DNA from: Oricola indica | GTDB lineage: Bacteria > Pseudomonadota > Alphaproteobacteria > Rhizobiales > Rhizobiaceae | Length of the DNA: 64,000 nt | Assembly (NCBI RefSeq): GCF_019966595.1 | Contig: NZ_JAINFJ010000007.1 | Location: 143,003 to 207,002 of the forward strand | Reading direction: 5' to 3' | In this document: in pieces, positions 39,463-48,148 of the stretch | How positions within the stretch are numbered: position 1 is the stretch's first letter | How the letters are laid out: each line of letters begins with the position of its first letter | Notes under the pieces: generated by a model | The model's input: only the letters and a program-made list of their open reading frames with translations | The model's database searches: none | What the model was told of the DNA's origin: nothing | Made by a program: the position numbers and the translations under genes

Positions 39463-40435
39463 ACGCCTGCAAAAGGCCCTTCATGTATCCCACTGTGAAA
39501 ATCATTCCGTTCGCTTCATATCCAACGTTGATCCCGTCAACACGGTCCGTAGCGACATAATCTCCGTCCATAGCGGGTGCGTGGTCTGGACGGATAGGAC
39601 AAGTCAGGCCCAGATCGCGATACGCAGCAAAGGCAGCAGGCATATCGATTTCACCCTCGTCAGGAAACGTCTCGGTAAAACGTTCTGCCGTACCTCGAAC
39701 ATCTCGAATATGTACGAATGCAATCCGGTCGCGCCCCAGCCTATGTGCCGCGGCAACGACATCTTCGCCGGCCGTCTGAAGCGTGCCCTGGCAGAAAGTA
39801 ATACCAAGTGCCGAGCTGTCGACGACGTCCAACCCACGCTCCAATGCAGCAACGCTTGTGAAGATGCGCCCCACGCCACGCAGGCTGGGCACGGGCGGGT
39901 CGTCGGGATGCAGCGCCATGCGCACGCCGGCCTTCTCGGCGGCAGGTGCTACCCTGCGGATAAAGTATTTGTAGTTGTCCCAAATAGCGTCTTGCGAGAT
40001 CGTACCAATTTCCGTGAGACCGAGTGCCTCAGCGCGTTCGGCATCGAAATCGCTGACCAGAGCGCCGCCGCGTCCCGCGAGCCCCGTTCTCGTGCGGAAC
40101 CAGCCAAAATACGCCATGAAGTTGAAGCATAGGAGTCCGATTCCGAGCCGCCCCATATTGGCAAGCATATCGCAATAACGCGCGATATCTTCGTCGCGTC
40201 CCGGAAGTCCCAACTTGATCCTGGACATGTCGAACTGGTCGCCTTCCAGTCCGATGATTTTGAATCCCCCAGCCTGGTATCGTTTCACCTCGGATGCCAG
40301 AGCGTCGTAGTCCCATGGCGGGGCCTTGCCGGTCAATTCGGGCGCAAGCTTGGCTATCGCGAACCGAACGCCCATCTGACGCGCCACTGTCCAGCGGCGG
40401 TCCTCGGTCGGTGGGATCATCATGCAAAGTTGCAA
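39443..40435 (-). CDS. uxuA: mannonate dehydratase (UxuA) family protein
   Basis: A 330-residue xylose-isomerase-like TIM barrel with UxuA features: ALHPDDPPVPSLRG (metal His-Asp), GITFCQGTLQTAG, IAFVHIRDVRG and PIRPDHAPAMDG. Mannonate dehydratases convert D-mannonate to 2-keto-3-deoxygluconate. The family N-terminus MxLCMMIPP is complete only if the TTG at 40435 is used (AAGGA nine bases upstream); ATG codons follow at 40423 and 40420. The lactonase and SDR neighbours fit sugar-acid catabolism. Confidence 0.85.
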   Translation of the reverse strand: MQLCMMIPPTEDRRWTVARQMGVRFAIAKLAPELTGKAPPWDYDALASEVKRYQAGGFKIIGLEGDQFDMSRIKLGLPGRDEDIARYCDMLANMGRLGIGLLCFNFMAYFGWFRTRTGLAGRGGALVSDFDAERAEALGLTEIGTISQDAIWDNYKYFIRRVAPAAEKAGVRMALHPDDPPVPSLRGVGRIFTSVAALERGLDVVDSSALGITFCQGTLQTAGEDVVAAAHRLGRDRIAFVHIRDVRGTAERFTETFPDEGEIDMPAAFAAYRDLGLTCPIRPDHAPAMDGDYVATDRVDGINVGYEANGMIFTVGYMKGLLQAYGWRDV

Positions 40436-40462
40436 ATCCGGAAGTCCTTTTGGGAAGGCGAT

Positions 40463-42124
40463 TCAGCTTGCCGTCGCCGCGAGCATTGGCATCCTCGGCA
40501 CGGCAGCTATGAGATTGCGCGTGTAGTCATGCGTCGGACGGGCGAAAATTTCGGCAACCGGTCCCAGTTCGACCAGCTCGCCGTGCCGCATGACACCGAC
40601 CCGATCGCAAATGCCCCTCACAACAGCAAGATCGTGCGCGATGAAGACTATCGTCATCCCCATGTCCGCCTTGACCTGGGCCAGAAGGGCAAGCACCTGA
40701 GCCTGAACCGTGACGTCGAGGGCCGAGACAGACTCGTCGGCAATCAGAAGCCTCGGTTGCACGGCAAGAGAGCGGGCGATCGACAGGCGTTGACGTTGTC
40801 CGCCTGAAAACTCGTGCGGAAACCGATCGAGTGCAGCAGGTGGCATCCCTACTCTCTCCAGCAATGCGGCAGCGGCGCGCCGACGACCGGAACGATCCCC
40901 GTTCAGACCGTGGATAATCATCGGCTCGGTCAGGATCCGGTCTATGCGCCAGCGTGGATTGAGCGCGGCGAAGGGATCCTGAAAGATCATTTGAATAGCC
41001 CGTCGCATCGACAGCCGGTCATTGCCGTCATAGCTCAGCGGATGGCCCTCGAATTGAATATCGCCACTATCGGCGGTCTCCAGCCCGACCAGAATCTTTG
41101 CCACCGTGCTTTTGCCCGAACCGGATTCGCCCACGATGCCGAGAACCTCTCCGCGCTCGATCTGGAGCGATACACCGTTCAGGGCACGAACGATCTGCCC
41201 CTCGGGCAATGTGTAGGTTTTGCGCGTGTCACGGATCGAGACCAGAGGGTCTGCAAGGGGGGACGGACGCTTCTGCTTGCGGAGCTCGCGGTCAAGCGAC
41301 GGCACCGCAGCTATCAGTGCCCTTGTATATGGGTGTTTCGGCGCGGTCAGGATTTGGTGAACCTTCCCGGCTTCGACCACTTCACCCGACTGCATGACCA
41401 AGGCCCTGTCGGCAATCTCGGATACAACTCCCAGATCGTGAGTGACGAAGATCATCGCCATTCCGAGATCATTCCGGAGGTCGCGCAACAGGTCGAGAAT
41501 CTGCGCCTGAATCGTGACGTCGAGAGCGGTCGTTGGCTCGTCTGCAATCAACAGACGTGGTCTTCCCGCGAGCGCCATGGCAATCATCGTACGTTGCCGC
41601 ATACCACCCGACAATTCATGCGGATAGGCATGCACCCTCGCCTCGGGTTCGCGAATACCCACACGCTCAAGCAGCGCGATGACTTCTTCCTTCCGCTCAG
41701 CTGCGCGCAGGTCGGTATGCAGCGAGAGGCTTTCCTCGATCTGATTGCCGATCGTAAAAAGCGGATTAAGCGAGGTCATCGGCTCCTGGAATATCATGCC
41801 GATCTCGGCGCCCCGGATGCGTCGCATTTCGCGGTTCGTCAGTGACAACAACGACCTTTGCCGCCCACCATCGTGGATTGACACACGGCTTTCCGGCGAC
41901 ACGTGGAGAGCTTTGGGCAGCAACCCCATTAGCGCCAGACTGGTCAGCGACTTGCCACTGCCGGATTCTCCGACGATGGCGAGAGTCTCGCCGCGGGCAA
42001 CATCGAAAGAGACGTTTTCTACAAGCGCCATGCCTCGCGGTCCCAGGCGAACGGTCAGATCCGAGACCGAGAGGAGCTGACCGGCCCGCGTCGTTTCCGC
42101 CGATGCATTGTCACGTCCGATCAT
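40463..42124 (-). CDS. peptide/nickel-type ABC transporter ATP-binding protein, two fused ATPases
   Basis: 553 residues with two complete ABC domains in tandem: Walker [12 protein letters not shown] and [11 protein letters not shown], signatures LSGGMRQR and FSGGQRQR, Walker [13 protein letters not shown] and [12 protein letters not shown], the second having Ser in place of Pro. It is a natural DppD-DppF fusion energising both permeases. The ATG at 42124 is preferred; a TTG at 42151 would overlap the upstream stop. The matching permeases are on the other strand. Confidence 0.92.
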   Translation of the reverse strand: MIGRDNASAETTRAGQLLSVSDLTVRLGPRGMALVENVSFDVARGETLAIVGESGSGKSLTSLALMGLLPKALHVSPESRVSIHDGGRQRSLLSLTNREMRRIRGAEIGMIFQEPMTSLNPLFTIGNQIEESLSLHTDLRAAERKEEVIALLERVGIREPEARVHAYPHELSGGMRQRTMIAMALAGRPRLLIADEPTTALDVTIQAQILDLLRDLRNDLGMAMIFVTHDLGVVSEIADRALVMQSGEVVEAGKVHQILTAPKHPYTRALIAAVPSLDRELRKQKRPSPLADPLVSIRDTRKTYTLPEGQIVRALNGVSLQIERGEVLGIVGESGSGKSTVAKILVGLETADSGDIQFEGHPLSYDGNDRLSMRRAIQMIFQDPFAALNPRWRIDRILTEPMIIHGLNGDRSGRRRAAAALLERVGMPPAALDRFPHEFSGGQRQRLSIARSLAVQPRLLIADESVSALDVTVQAQVLALLAQVKADMGMTIVFIAHDLAVVRGICDRVGVMRHGELVELGPVAEIFARPTHDYTRNLIAAVPRMPMLAATAS

Positions 42125-42147
42125 GATTTCTGCTTTCGGCACACGGC

Positions 42148-42813
42148 TCAAAGCCGGCCGTGGCGGCGATAGACTTCTTCCACATCCTCGGATTTGTACT
42201 CCTCGCGGGCCTTATCCTCTTTCGAGACGAGTTCCTCGGACTTTCGCAACACTTCCTCGGTCAACTCTTTCGGCACGACAATGATACCGTCGATATCGCC
42301 GAACATGAAATCGCCGGGGTGGACGACAACTGTCGATGTCAGTGCGCCACGCAACGTTACCGGCAGATCCCAAGCGTAGTAGGACCAACGCATTTTTGCT
42401 TCGACGGGCGTGAAGTAGCGCGCGAAGATCGGCACATTCATCGCAAGCATGTGGCGGGTATCGCGGATGCCACCGTCGATTACGGCACCGGTCACCCCGT
42501 GTTTCATGCCAAGCGTGAGGTTCATCTCACCGTAATGCGCGGCACGCGTGTCGAAGCCGCAGTCGCGCACGTCGATACACGGATGGCTCATCTGCTTGAA
42601 CAATCGGATCCGTTTTTCGAGCAGATCGGGATCGCCTGTAGGATCCGAAATACCCTTGATTGTGAACGCGGGGCCGGCGACGACCATTTCCGGGCGCAGC
42701 GGGCGCAGGTCGTTCGAAAGCACCTGATACGGATGCCCGAGCTCTTCCAGGACATCGTAGACGACGCCCGTATAGAGCTTGCGATAGCGTTCACAGATAT
42801 CAAGCATTTCCAT
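42148..42813 (-). CDS. RraA-like protein (possible aldolase or dehydratase)
   Basis: A 221-residue RraA-fold protein with AVIDGGIRDTRHM (the G-x-RD metal site) and VHPGDFMFGDIDGIIVVP. Relatives are 4-hydroxy-4-methyl-2-oxoglutarate/oxaloacetate aldolases, RNase E inhibitors and sugar-acid dehydratases. GGAGA precedes the ATG. In this operon, between a sugar-acid transporter binding protein and its ATPase, a sugar-acid role is likelier than RNase control (inference). Confidence 0.85.
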   Translation of the reverse strand: MEMLDICERYRKLYTGVVYDVLEELGHPYQVLSNDLRPLRPEMVVAGPAFTIKGISDPTGDPDLLEKRIRLFKQMSHPCIDVRDCGFDTRAAHYGEMNLTLGMKHGVTGAVIDGGIRDTRHMLAMNVPIFARYFTPVEAKMRWSYYAWDLPVTLRGALTSTVVVHPGDFMFGDIDGIIVVPKELTEEVLRKSEELVSKEDKAREEYKSEDVEEVYRRHGRL

Positions 42814-42879
42814 GGGTCTGTTCTCCAGATTTGGGTGGGCCGGGCCCCCTGACGAGCGCCCGGCATTTCAAGGAGGGCG

Positions 42880-44397
42880 TTATTCGGAGAAGTAGACCTC
42901 ATCCAACAACCAGGTTCCCGATGCTTCGCGGCGCAAACCTTCCAGATTCGTTGCTGCAACATCGCGGATCGGTCGAAGGAAAAGGAACCCGTAGACAGCC
43001 TGATCCAGAAGGAACTTCTGAACATCGATGTACAGCTCCCTGCGCACCTCACGATCAACGGCAGCGTCCGCCGCATCGATCAGGTCATAGAATCCCTCAT
43101 CGTGAAAGGCCGCGAAATTCAGCCCCGCGTTCCGCCCCATGAGCGACGTGAAGATCATGCTGGGATCGATGCGCGGAACGTTGATCCGCAGCAGACCGAT
43201 CTCGTGGTTGGCGGCTCGTACGTTCTCGACCCACGCGCCGCGCTCCATAATTTCGACTTTTACGTCGTATCCCGCCTGACCGAGCATCGCCTGGATGATC
43301 TGTGCAATCTGGGTGTCGGGGTCGCGCTGGATGACGGAAATCGTAATCGTCTCGTTGAAGCCAAGCGCCTTACGCGCTGCAATCGCGGAATCCAGATCGA
43401 ACGGCGTCGGCTCAAGGCTGTCGTCATAGATGAACTCCGACGGTGGCACGAGCGTCGGGGTGAGCGTGCCGTAGCCTTTCGATACGACCTTTTCGATAGC
43501 TGCGCGGTCGATCGCCATCAGCACAGCGCGGCGCAACTCGACATTGTCGAAGGGCGACTTTGAGGTATTGAAGGCCAGAAACTGGTGTATGCCGGTCGGC
43601 TTTTTGATCAGCTCGATTCCCTCGGCCGCTTCGATGGCGGGAAAGTCCTGCACCTGAACGGTATCGACAAGCTGGACCTCACCGGACCGCGCTTCGAGGA
43701 TCTTCACAGCTGTGTTGGGGATGATCCGGATGGTAACGTTATCCAGATACGGAAGCGCGTCGCCCTTGTTGTCATTTCGCCAATAATCCGGGTTGCGTTC
43801 AGCGACGACACGGTCGCCACTGCGCCAATCGACGAAACGAAACGGGCCTGTACCGACCGGATGGCGCGAGAACCCTTCCTTTTGGGCTGCGGTCGGCGAC
43901 ACGATCATTCCGGCCTCGTTGGCAAGGCCCGGAATTACCGCTCCGTTGAACCCGTCGAAATTGATGCGCACCTCGTACTCGGACAACACATCCACGGAGC
44001 TGACGGCCGAGATATCGGTGCTATGCGGCGCGTTGAGGGCGGGATCGATCGCCCTTTCGATGGAGTATTCAACCGCGGCTGCGTTGAAGGGCGTCCCATC
44101 GTGGAACGTGACACCCTCGCGCAATTGAAACGTCATGGAGGAGCCGTCTTCAGCGATGGTCCAGGAAGTGGCCAGTTCGGGCTGCATGACCGAGTCGGCG
44201 TCGAGGTAAAAAAGATTGTCGTAGAAGAGATTGTAGTAATTTCCGTCGATCGACGGTGCGTTGCCGAATATCGGATCGAGGCTGACCGGCTCCAGATCCG
44301 AGGCTGCAACAAGTTCGCCTCCCTGCAGCGGTTGCGCCCACGCGGCCGGTGATATCCCGACCGCAAGCGCCAAGCCAAATGCAATAGCTCTAATCAT
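42880..44397 (-). CDS. ABC transporter substrate-binding protein, family 5 (peptide/oligosaccharide type)
   Basis: 505 residues with a Sec signal peptide (MIRAIAFGLALAVGISPAAWA) and the SBP family 5 core: LEPVSLDPIFGN, TWTIAEDG-like strand, REGVTFHDGTPFNAAAVEYS and GTGPFRFVDWRSGD. It captures the ligand in the periplasm. It heads the leftward operon and is divergent from its regulator and permeases; GGGAGG precedes the ATG. The operon enzymes suggest a uronate or aldonate-containing ligand rather than a peptide. Confidence 0.92.
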   Translation of the reverse strand: MIRAIAFGLALAVGISPAAWAQPLQGGELVAASDLEPVSLDPIFGNAPSIDGNYYNLFYDNLFYLDADSVMQPELATSWTIAEDGSSMTFQLREGVTFHDGTPFNAAAVEYSIERAIDPALNAPHSTDISAVSSVDVLSEYEVRINFDGFNGAVIPGLANEAGMIVSPTAAQKEGFSRHPVGTGPFRFVDWRSGDRVVAERNPDYWRNDNKGDALPYLDNVTIRIIPNTAVKILEARSGEVQLVDTVQVQDFPAIEAAEGIELIKKPTGIHQFLAFNTSKSPFDNVELRRAVLMAIDRAAIEKVVSKGYGTLTPTLVPPSEFIYDDSLEPTPFDLDSAIAARKALGFNETITISVIQRDPDTQIAQIIQAMLGQAGYDVKVEIMERGAWVENVRAANHEIGLLRINVPRIDPSMIFTSLMGRNAGLNFAAFHDEGFYDLIDAADAAVDREVRRELYIDVQKFLLDQAVYGFLFLRPIRDVAATNLEGLRREASGTWLLDEVYFSE

Positions 44398-44423
44398 TTT
44401 TTCCTCCCGGATTTGAATTTGAC

Positions 44424-44438
44424 AGATATCGGATATCT
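44424..44438. promoter_or_regulatory. operator 1 of the FadR-type regulator
   Basis: AGATATC-G-GATATCT, perfect seven-base arms, between the divergent SBP and regulator genes. Confidence 0.8.
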
Positions 44439-44464
44439 GATCTTACGGGTCTTGGCAAGAGACC

Positions 44465-44479
44465 AGATATCAGATATCT
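44465..44479. promoter_or_regulatory. operator 2 of the FadR-type regulator
   Basis: AGATATC-A-GATATCT has the same arms as operator 1, with centres 41 bp apart, close to four helical turns. It lies 24 bases before the regulator ATG. Confidence 0.8.
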
Positions 44480-44502
44480 ATTCGACGGGAGGACCCAGCC
44501 AT

Positions 44503-45252
44503 ATGACATTTGAAGATCACACCATGTTTTCACTGCCCCTCGATCAGCATCAGGGTTCGCGCTCGAACGCCGTACTCAACCGGCTGGCTGACTTGATTTC
44601 CGAGGGGCAGCTTGTCGCCGGAGACATGTTGCCGCCCGAGAGTGAGCTTGCTGCCCGTTTCAAGGTTTCCAAACCCACCGTCCGGGAAGCAATGCGCAAA
44701 CTGGAGATGATGGGCGTAATCGAGATCGTGCACGGAAGAGGCTCATCCATTCGCCGTATCTCGGCAGAGCCGCTTCAGTTCTTCCTCCGCCTGGCGGTCG
44801 GGTCGTTAGACCGCGGCATTGCCGAGATCATCGAATTCCGCAGGGCAATCGAGGTCAGCGCCGCCGGATTGGCGGCGGAGAACGGGACCGAGCAGCAGTT
44901 CGCTGAACTGAAGCAAATGATGACGCGGATGCAGGCGGCGGCAGCCGAGCATGACACATGGGTGGCCTGGGATCTTGCGTTTCACGCCCATATCGCAGCG
45001 ATGACCGGCAACACGCTGATGTCTTTTATGGTCGAAGCGATGCGGCCAATCATGCAGCAATCCATTTCGATGCTGCACGGCCAGAAGCAGATGCGAGATG
45101 CACAGAAGACGCTCGAACGGCATGTCGCGATCGCGGAGGCGATCGGAAATCGTGACGCAACCGCCGCTCAGGCCGCAATGCAGATCCATTTCGATGCATC
45201 GGTTCCGGTTGCGATCTCTCTCGTTGCGCAGGATCGCAAGGGCAACGACTAA
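44503..45252 (+). CDS. FadR/GntR family transcriptional regulator
   Basis: A 249-residue GntR-family protein with HTH MLPPESELAARFKVSKPTVR and wing IEIVHGRGSSIRR, then an FCD effector domain (EIIEFRRAIEVSAAGLAA, WDLAFHAHIAAMTGN, LERHVAIAEAI) whose His/Asp residues usually bind a metal and a carboxylate ligand. Such proteins commonly sense sugar acids. GGGAGG precedes the ATG at 44503. Two matching palindromes upstream imply autoregulation and control of both divergent operons. Its stop overlaps the permease ATG by one base. Confidence 0.93.
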   Translation: MTFEDHTMFSLPLDQHQGSRSNAVLNRLADLISEGQLVAGDMLPPESELAARFKVSKPTVREAMRKLEMMGVIEIVHGRGSSIRRISAEPLQFFLRLAVGSLDRGIAEIIEFRRAIEVSAAGLAAENGTEQQFAELKQMMTRMQAAAAEHDTWVAWDLAFHAHIAAMTGNTLMSFMVEAMRPIMQQSISMLHGQKQMRDAQKTLERHVAIAEAIGNRDATAAQAAMQIHFDASVPVAISLVAQDRKGND

Positions 45253-46190
45253 TGAAACGGCTTGGCGGAAAAGCAATCCAGCTGGGCACCGTCCTGGTGC
45301 TCTCCAGTTTTATCGTCTTCGCAATAGGCGCTCTGCTGCCAGGCGACCCCACAATTACCATTCTGGGCGAAAACGCGACCGTGCAGCAGCGTGAACAATT
45401 GCGCGAGACACTGGGCCTCAATGACCCGCTTCCACTGCGCTATCTCAGGTGGGCAGGCGAAGCGCTTGGCGGCGATCTCGGGACGTCCCTGCGAACGCAG
45501 GAACCCGTTGCGGCAATCCTGGCCGAGCGGGTGCCGGTTACCTTGCAATTGACATTCTTGTCGATCGTGCTCGCGATTTTTGCCGGAATCCCGCTTGGAG
45601 TGATCGCCGCGAGATGGCGTGGTGGCGCGGTCGATCTTGGTATCGGCATCCTCGGGCTCTCCTCGCTCGCCGTGCCGTATTTCTGGCTGGGGATCCTGCT
45701 GATCCTGTTCTTTTCGATCAGGCTTGGCTGGATACCTCCGTCGGGTCACGTTCCGTTCTTTGAGGATCCGCTGCAAAATCTGCGTTTGATGATTCTTCCA
45801 GTCCTGACGGTCGGGACCGCGATGGCCGCCTTGGTTATGCGGCAGACGAGGACAGCAATGCTCGAGGCCCTCTCCCAGGATTACGTGCGAACCGCACGAG
45901 CGAAGGGACAATCCGAAACACTCACCGTGCTTCGTCACGCGCTTCGCAACGCCCTGAACCCGATTGTGACCGTAGTCGGTTTGCAGTTCGGCACATTGAT
46001 GGGCGGTGCGGTCGTTACCGAGACGATCTTCTCGATTCCGGGGCTCGGCCGTTTGGTGGTCGATGGGATATTCAATCGCGATTTGGCGGTTGTACAGGGC
46101 GCCATTCTGACAATTGTCCTGTGCGTAGTCGCAATCAACCTGCTGACTGACCTCCTCTATGCGTGGCTCGACCCGCGCGTGAAACTGTAG
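45252..46190 (+). CDS. ABC transporter permease, DppB type
   Basis: 312 residues, six membrane helices, with the large periplasmic loop after helix 1 (LPGDPTITILGENATVQQ; LGLNDPLPLRYLRW) and the EAA motif YVRTARAKGQSE before GGAVVTETIFSIPGLG. It pairs with the following permease and the fused ATPase on the other strand to import the SBP ligand. Confidence 0.93.
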   Translation: MKRLGGKAIQLGTVLVLSSFIVFAIGALLPGDPTITILGENATVQQREQLRETLGLNDPLPLRYLRWAGEALGGDLGTSLRTQEPVAAILAERVPVTLQLTFLSIVLAIFAGIPLGVIAARWRGGAVDLGIGILGLSSLAVPYFWLGILLILFFSIRLGWIPPSGHVPFFEDPLQNLRLMILPVLTVGTAMAALVMRQTRTAMLEALSQDYVRTARAKGQSETLTVLRHALRNALNPIVTVVGLQFGTLMGGAVVTETIFSIPGLGRLVVDGIFNRDLAVVQGAILTIVLCVVAINLLTDLLYAWLDPRVKL

Positions 46191-46199
46191 GAGGACGGA

Positions 46200-47075
46200 A
46201 TGTCGGTATCGGAAAACCACGTTGCAGCGGTCCGGTCCCCTTCACAGGCCGTAACCGCGTTGCGTTCGCTTGCGATCCATCCCATGGGCATCATTGGGGC
46301 GACGATCCTGCTCCTGGTCGGTCTTGCGGCGGTGTTCGCGCCGATGATCACGACTGTGGGGCCAGCAGAGATCGATTACTCCGCGATACTGCAGCCGCCG
46401 TCAGCCGAATACGTATTCGGTACCGATGAGATTGGCAGAAGCGTCTACAGCAGAACCGTTTACGGCGCGCGGATCGCCTTCTTCATCGTTGTGATTTCCG
46501 TTGGCCTGTCCCTTATGGTCGGCACGCTGATCGGGCTCGTATCGGGGTACTTCGGCGGCAGGACGGACATCGTGGCGATGCGGGTGATGGATGCTGTCCT
46601 GGCGTTTCCAACGCTTGTGCTTGCACTAGCGATTGTTGCGATCCTGGGGCCAAGCCTGATCAACGCTCTCGTTGCCATTGCTGTCGTCAGTATCCCCAGC
46701 TTTGCGCGCCTTGCTCGCGGCTCGGTACTCGTCGTGCGCGAACTGGATTACGTAAGGGCGGCGCAGGTGCTGGGAGCCTCCCGAGCGCGCATCATGTTCC
46801 TCCATATCGCACCGAACATCATGCCGAATGTGATCGTCTTCGCGTCGCTCACAGCATCCTCTGCGCTTATCACAGAATCGGGGTTGTCCTTTCTGGGGCT
46901 TGGGGTCCAGCCACCGACCCCGAGCTGGGGCTACATGGTCGCAATCGGTATGAATTACTGGACCTCGTGGTGGTTGAGCTTTTTTCCGGGCCTCGCGATC
47001 TTTCTCACTGTGCTTGGTTTCAACCTCTTTGGTGATGCACTGCGAGACGTGCTCGATCCTCGTCACACAAGCTGA
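46200..47075 (+). CDS. ABC transporter permease, DppC type
   Basis: 291 residues with the DppC N-terminal segment (LRSLAIHPMGIIGATILL), FGTDEIGRSVYSRTVYGAR and EAA motif YVRAAQVLGASRARIM, ending GDALRDVLDP as usual. GGAGG precedes the ATG. It is intact; after its stop 269 bases without a gene lead to the IS element. Confidence 0.93.
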   Translation: MSVSENHVAAVRSPSQAVTALRSLAIHPMGIIGATILLLVGLAAVFAPMITTVGPAEIDYSAILQPPSAEYVFGTDEIGRSVYSRTVYGARIAFFIVVISVGLSLMVGTLIGLVSGYFGGRTDIVAMRVMDAVLAFPTLVLALAIVAILGPSLINALVAIAVVSIPSFARLARGSVLVVRELDYVRAAQVLGASRARIMFLHIAPNIMPNVIVFASLTASSALITESGLSFLGLGVQPPTPSWGYMVAIGMNYWTSWWLSFFPGLAIFLTVLGFNLFGDALRDVLDPRHTS

Positions 47076-47344
47076 ATGAAAAGGGGGAGCACTTCCAGGC
47101 AAGTTTGGATGCAGTACCTGCCTTAAATCTTAGCGAGCGCAACATCGGACACCCTCGAAGATAACCATTCCACAAACAGCTCCAAATTGGGCATTCAACC
47201 TCTGTCCGATGCAATGTGGGATAACAAGCGTTCCGATACTCCACACGGTGTTCGGATGTGCCCCATAGCGGACGTCCGGATTTTAAAGCGGATGGTCCGC
47301 TTCTGACTCATAACGCTCATCGGCTTTATCCGAAGTCGGCCAAC

Positions 47345-48148
47345 GGTATTGTCACGTTATCCCAGCCGGGCCATTCATTTGGCCGGTCGCGACGTCTCTG
47401 TCACGCGGCCACTATTTGACGCCATTTGACGAAGGCTTCTGCCCGGAAGTTTTTCATTGTTCGGCGGGAAACCAGGTGACGCTGGATTTTGAACTGGTTG
47501 TAGACAGCGGCGTGAGTGGAGAGGAACTTCTGCGCTGAACCAGGCGATCTGAAGCGCCGTCGTTGGCGTTCTCGCTGTCGCGCCGGTTGGTGCGAAATCT
47601 CAGCGCAATTATTCATACGGCCACCCATCTCGTGGCGGCGGTCGAGGCCAAGTTTCCGAAGTGCCACACCGTACGACCGTAGCCAATCGGTCATGATGGC
47701 ATTTGGTACGGACCCCTGCCGCTTCAACAGCTTTCGCATGAGTTTGAGCGCTGCTTTACGGTCGCGTTTTGACTGGACGAGGACGTCGAGCACCTCACCC
47801 TCGTCGCCTACAGCGCGCCACAGGTAGTGAACCTTCCCGTCGATCCGCAGGAAAACCTCGTCCAGATGCCACCGCCGCGAGGGGCGCGTACGACGCATGC
47901 GAATTCGATTGGCATAGGCAGGGCCAAACTTGTGAGTCCACCGCCGGATGGTTTCATAGGAAACGTCGATCCCGCGCTCGGCGAGCAGGCCCTCAACGTC
48001 ACGGAGGCTGAGCGGGAACCGGTAGTACAGCCAGACGGTGTGCTGGATGATTGCAGATGGAAACCTATAGCGTCGGTAGCTGATCGTGCTCATGGCGCGA
48101 CCGTAGCAGCCGGCGACGACGGCGTCAGCGGATTAACGTGACAATGCC
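47345..48148 (-). mobile_element. IS6-family insertion sequence (about 804 bp)
   Basis: One IS6-type transposase gene between terminal inverted repeats. The left end reads GGTATTGTCACGTTA and the right end, on the other strand, GGCATTGTCACGTTA, 14 of 15 identical. The eight bases outside each end (CGGCCAAC and GTACGCCA) do not match, so no target duplication is seen, which is usual after cointegrate resolution or deletion. Its right end lies inside the reading frame of the GMC oxidoreductase. Confidence 0.88.
47401..48093 (-). CDS. IS6 family transposase
   Basis: 230 residues, typical for IS6/IS26. The DDE residues are in WHLDEVFLRI, AIMTDWLRSYG and NNCAEISHQPARQRER, and the C-terminus STHAAVYNQFKIQRHL is the family signature. 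All catalytic residues are present, so it may be active. Confidence 0.95.
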   Translation of the reverse strand: MSTISYRRYRFPSAIIQHTVWLYYRFPLSLRDVEGLLAERGIDVSYETIRRWTHKFGPAYANRIRMRRTRPSRRWHLDEVFLRIDGKVHYLWRAVGDEGEVLDVLVQSKRDRKAALKLMRKLLKRQGSVPNAIMTDWLRSYGVALRKLGLDRRHEMGGRMNNCAEISHQPARQRERQRRRFRSPGSAQKFLSTHAAVYNQFKIQRHLVSRRTMKNFRAEAFVKWRQIVAA

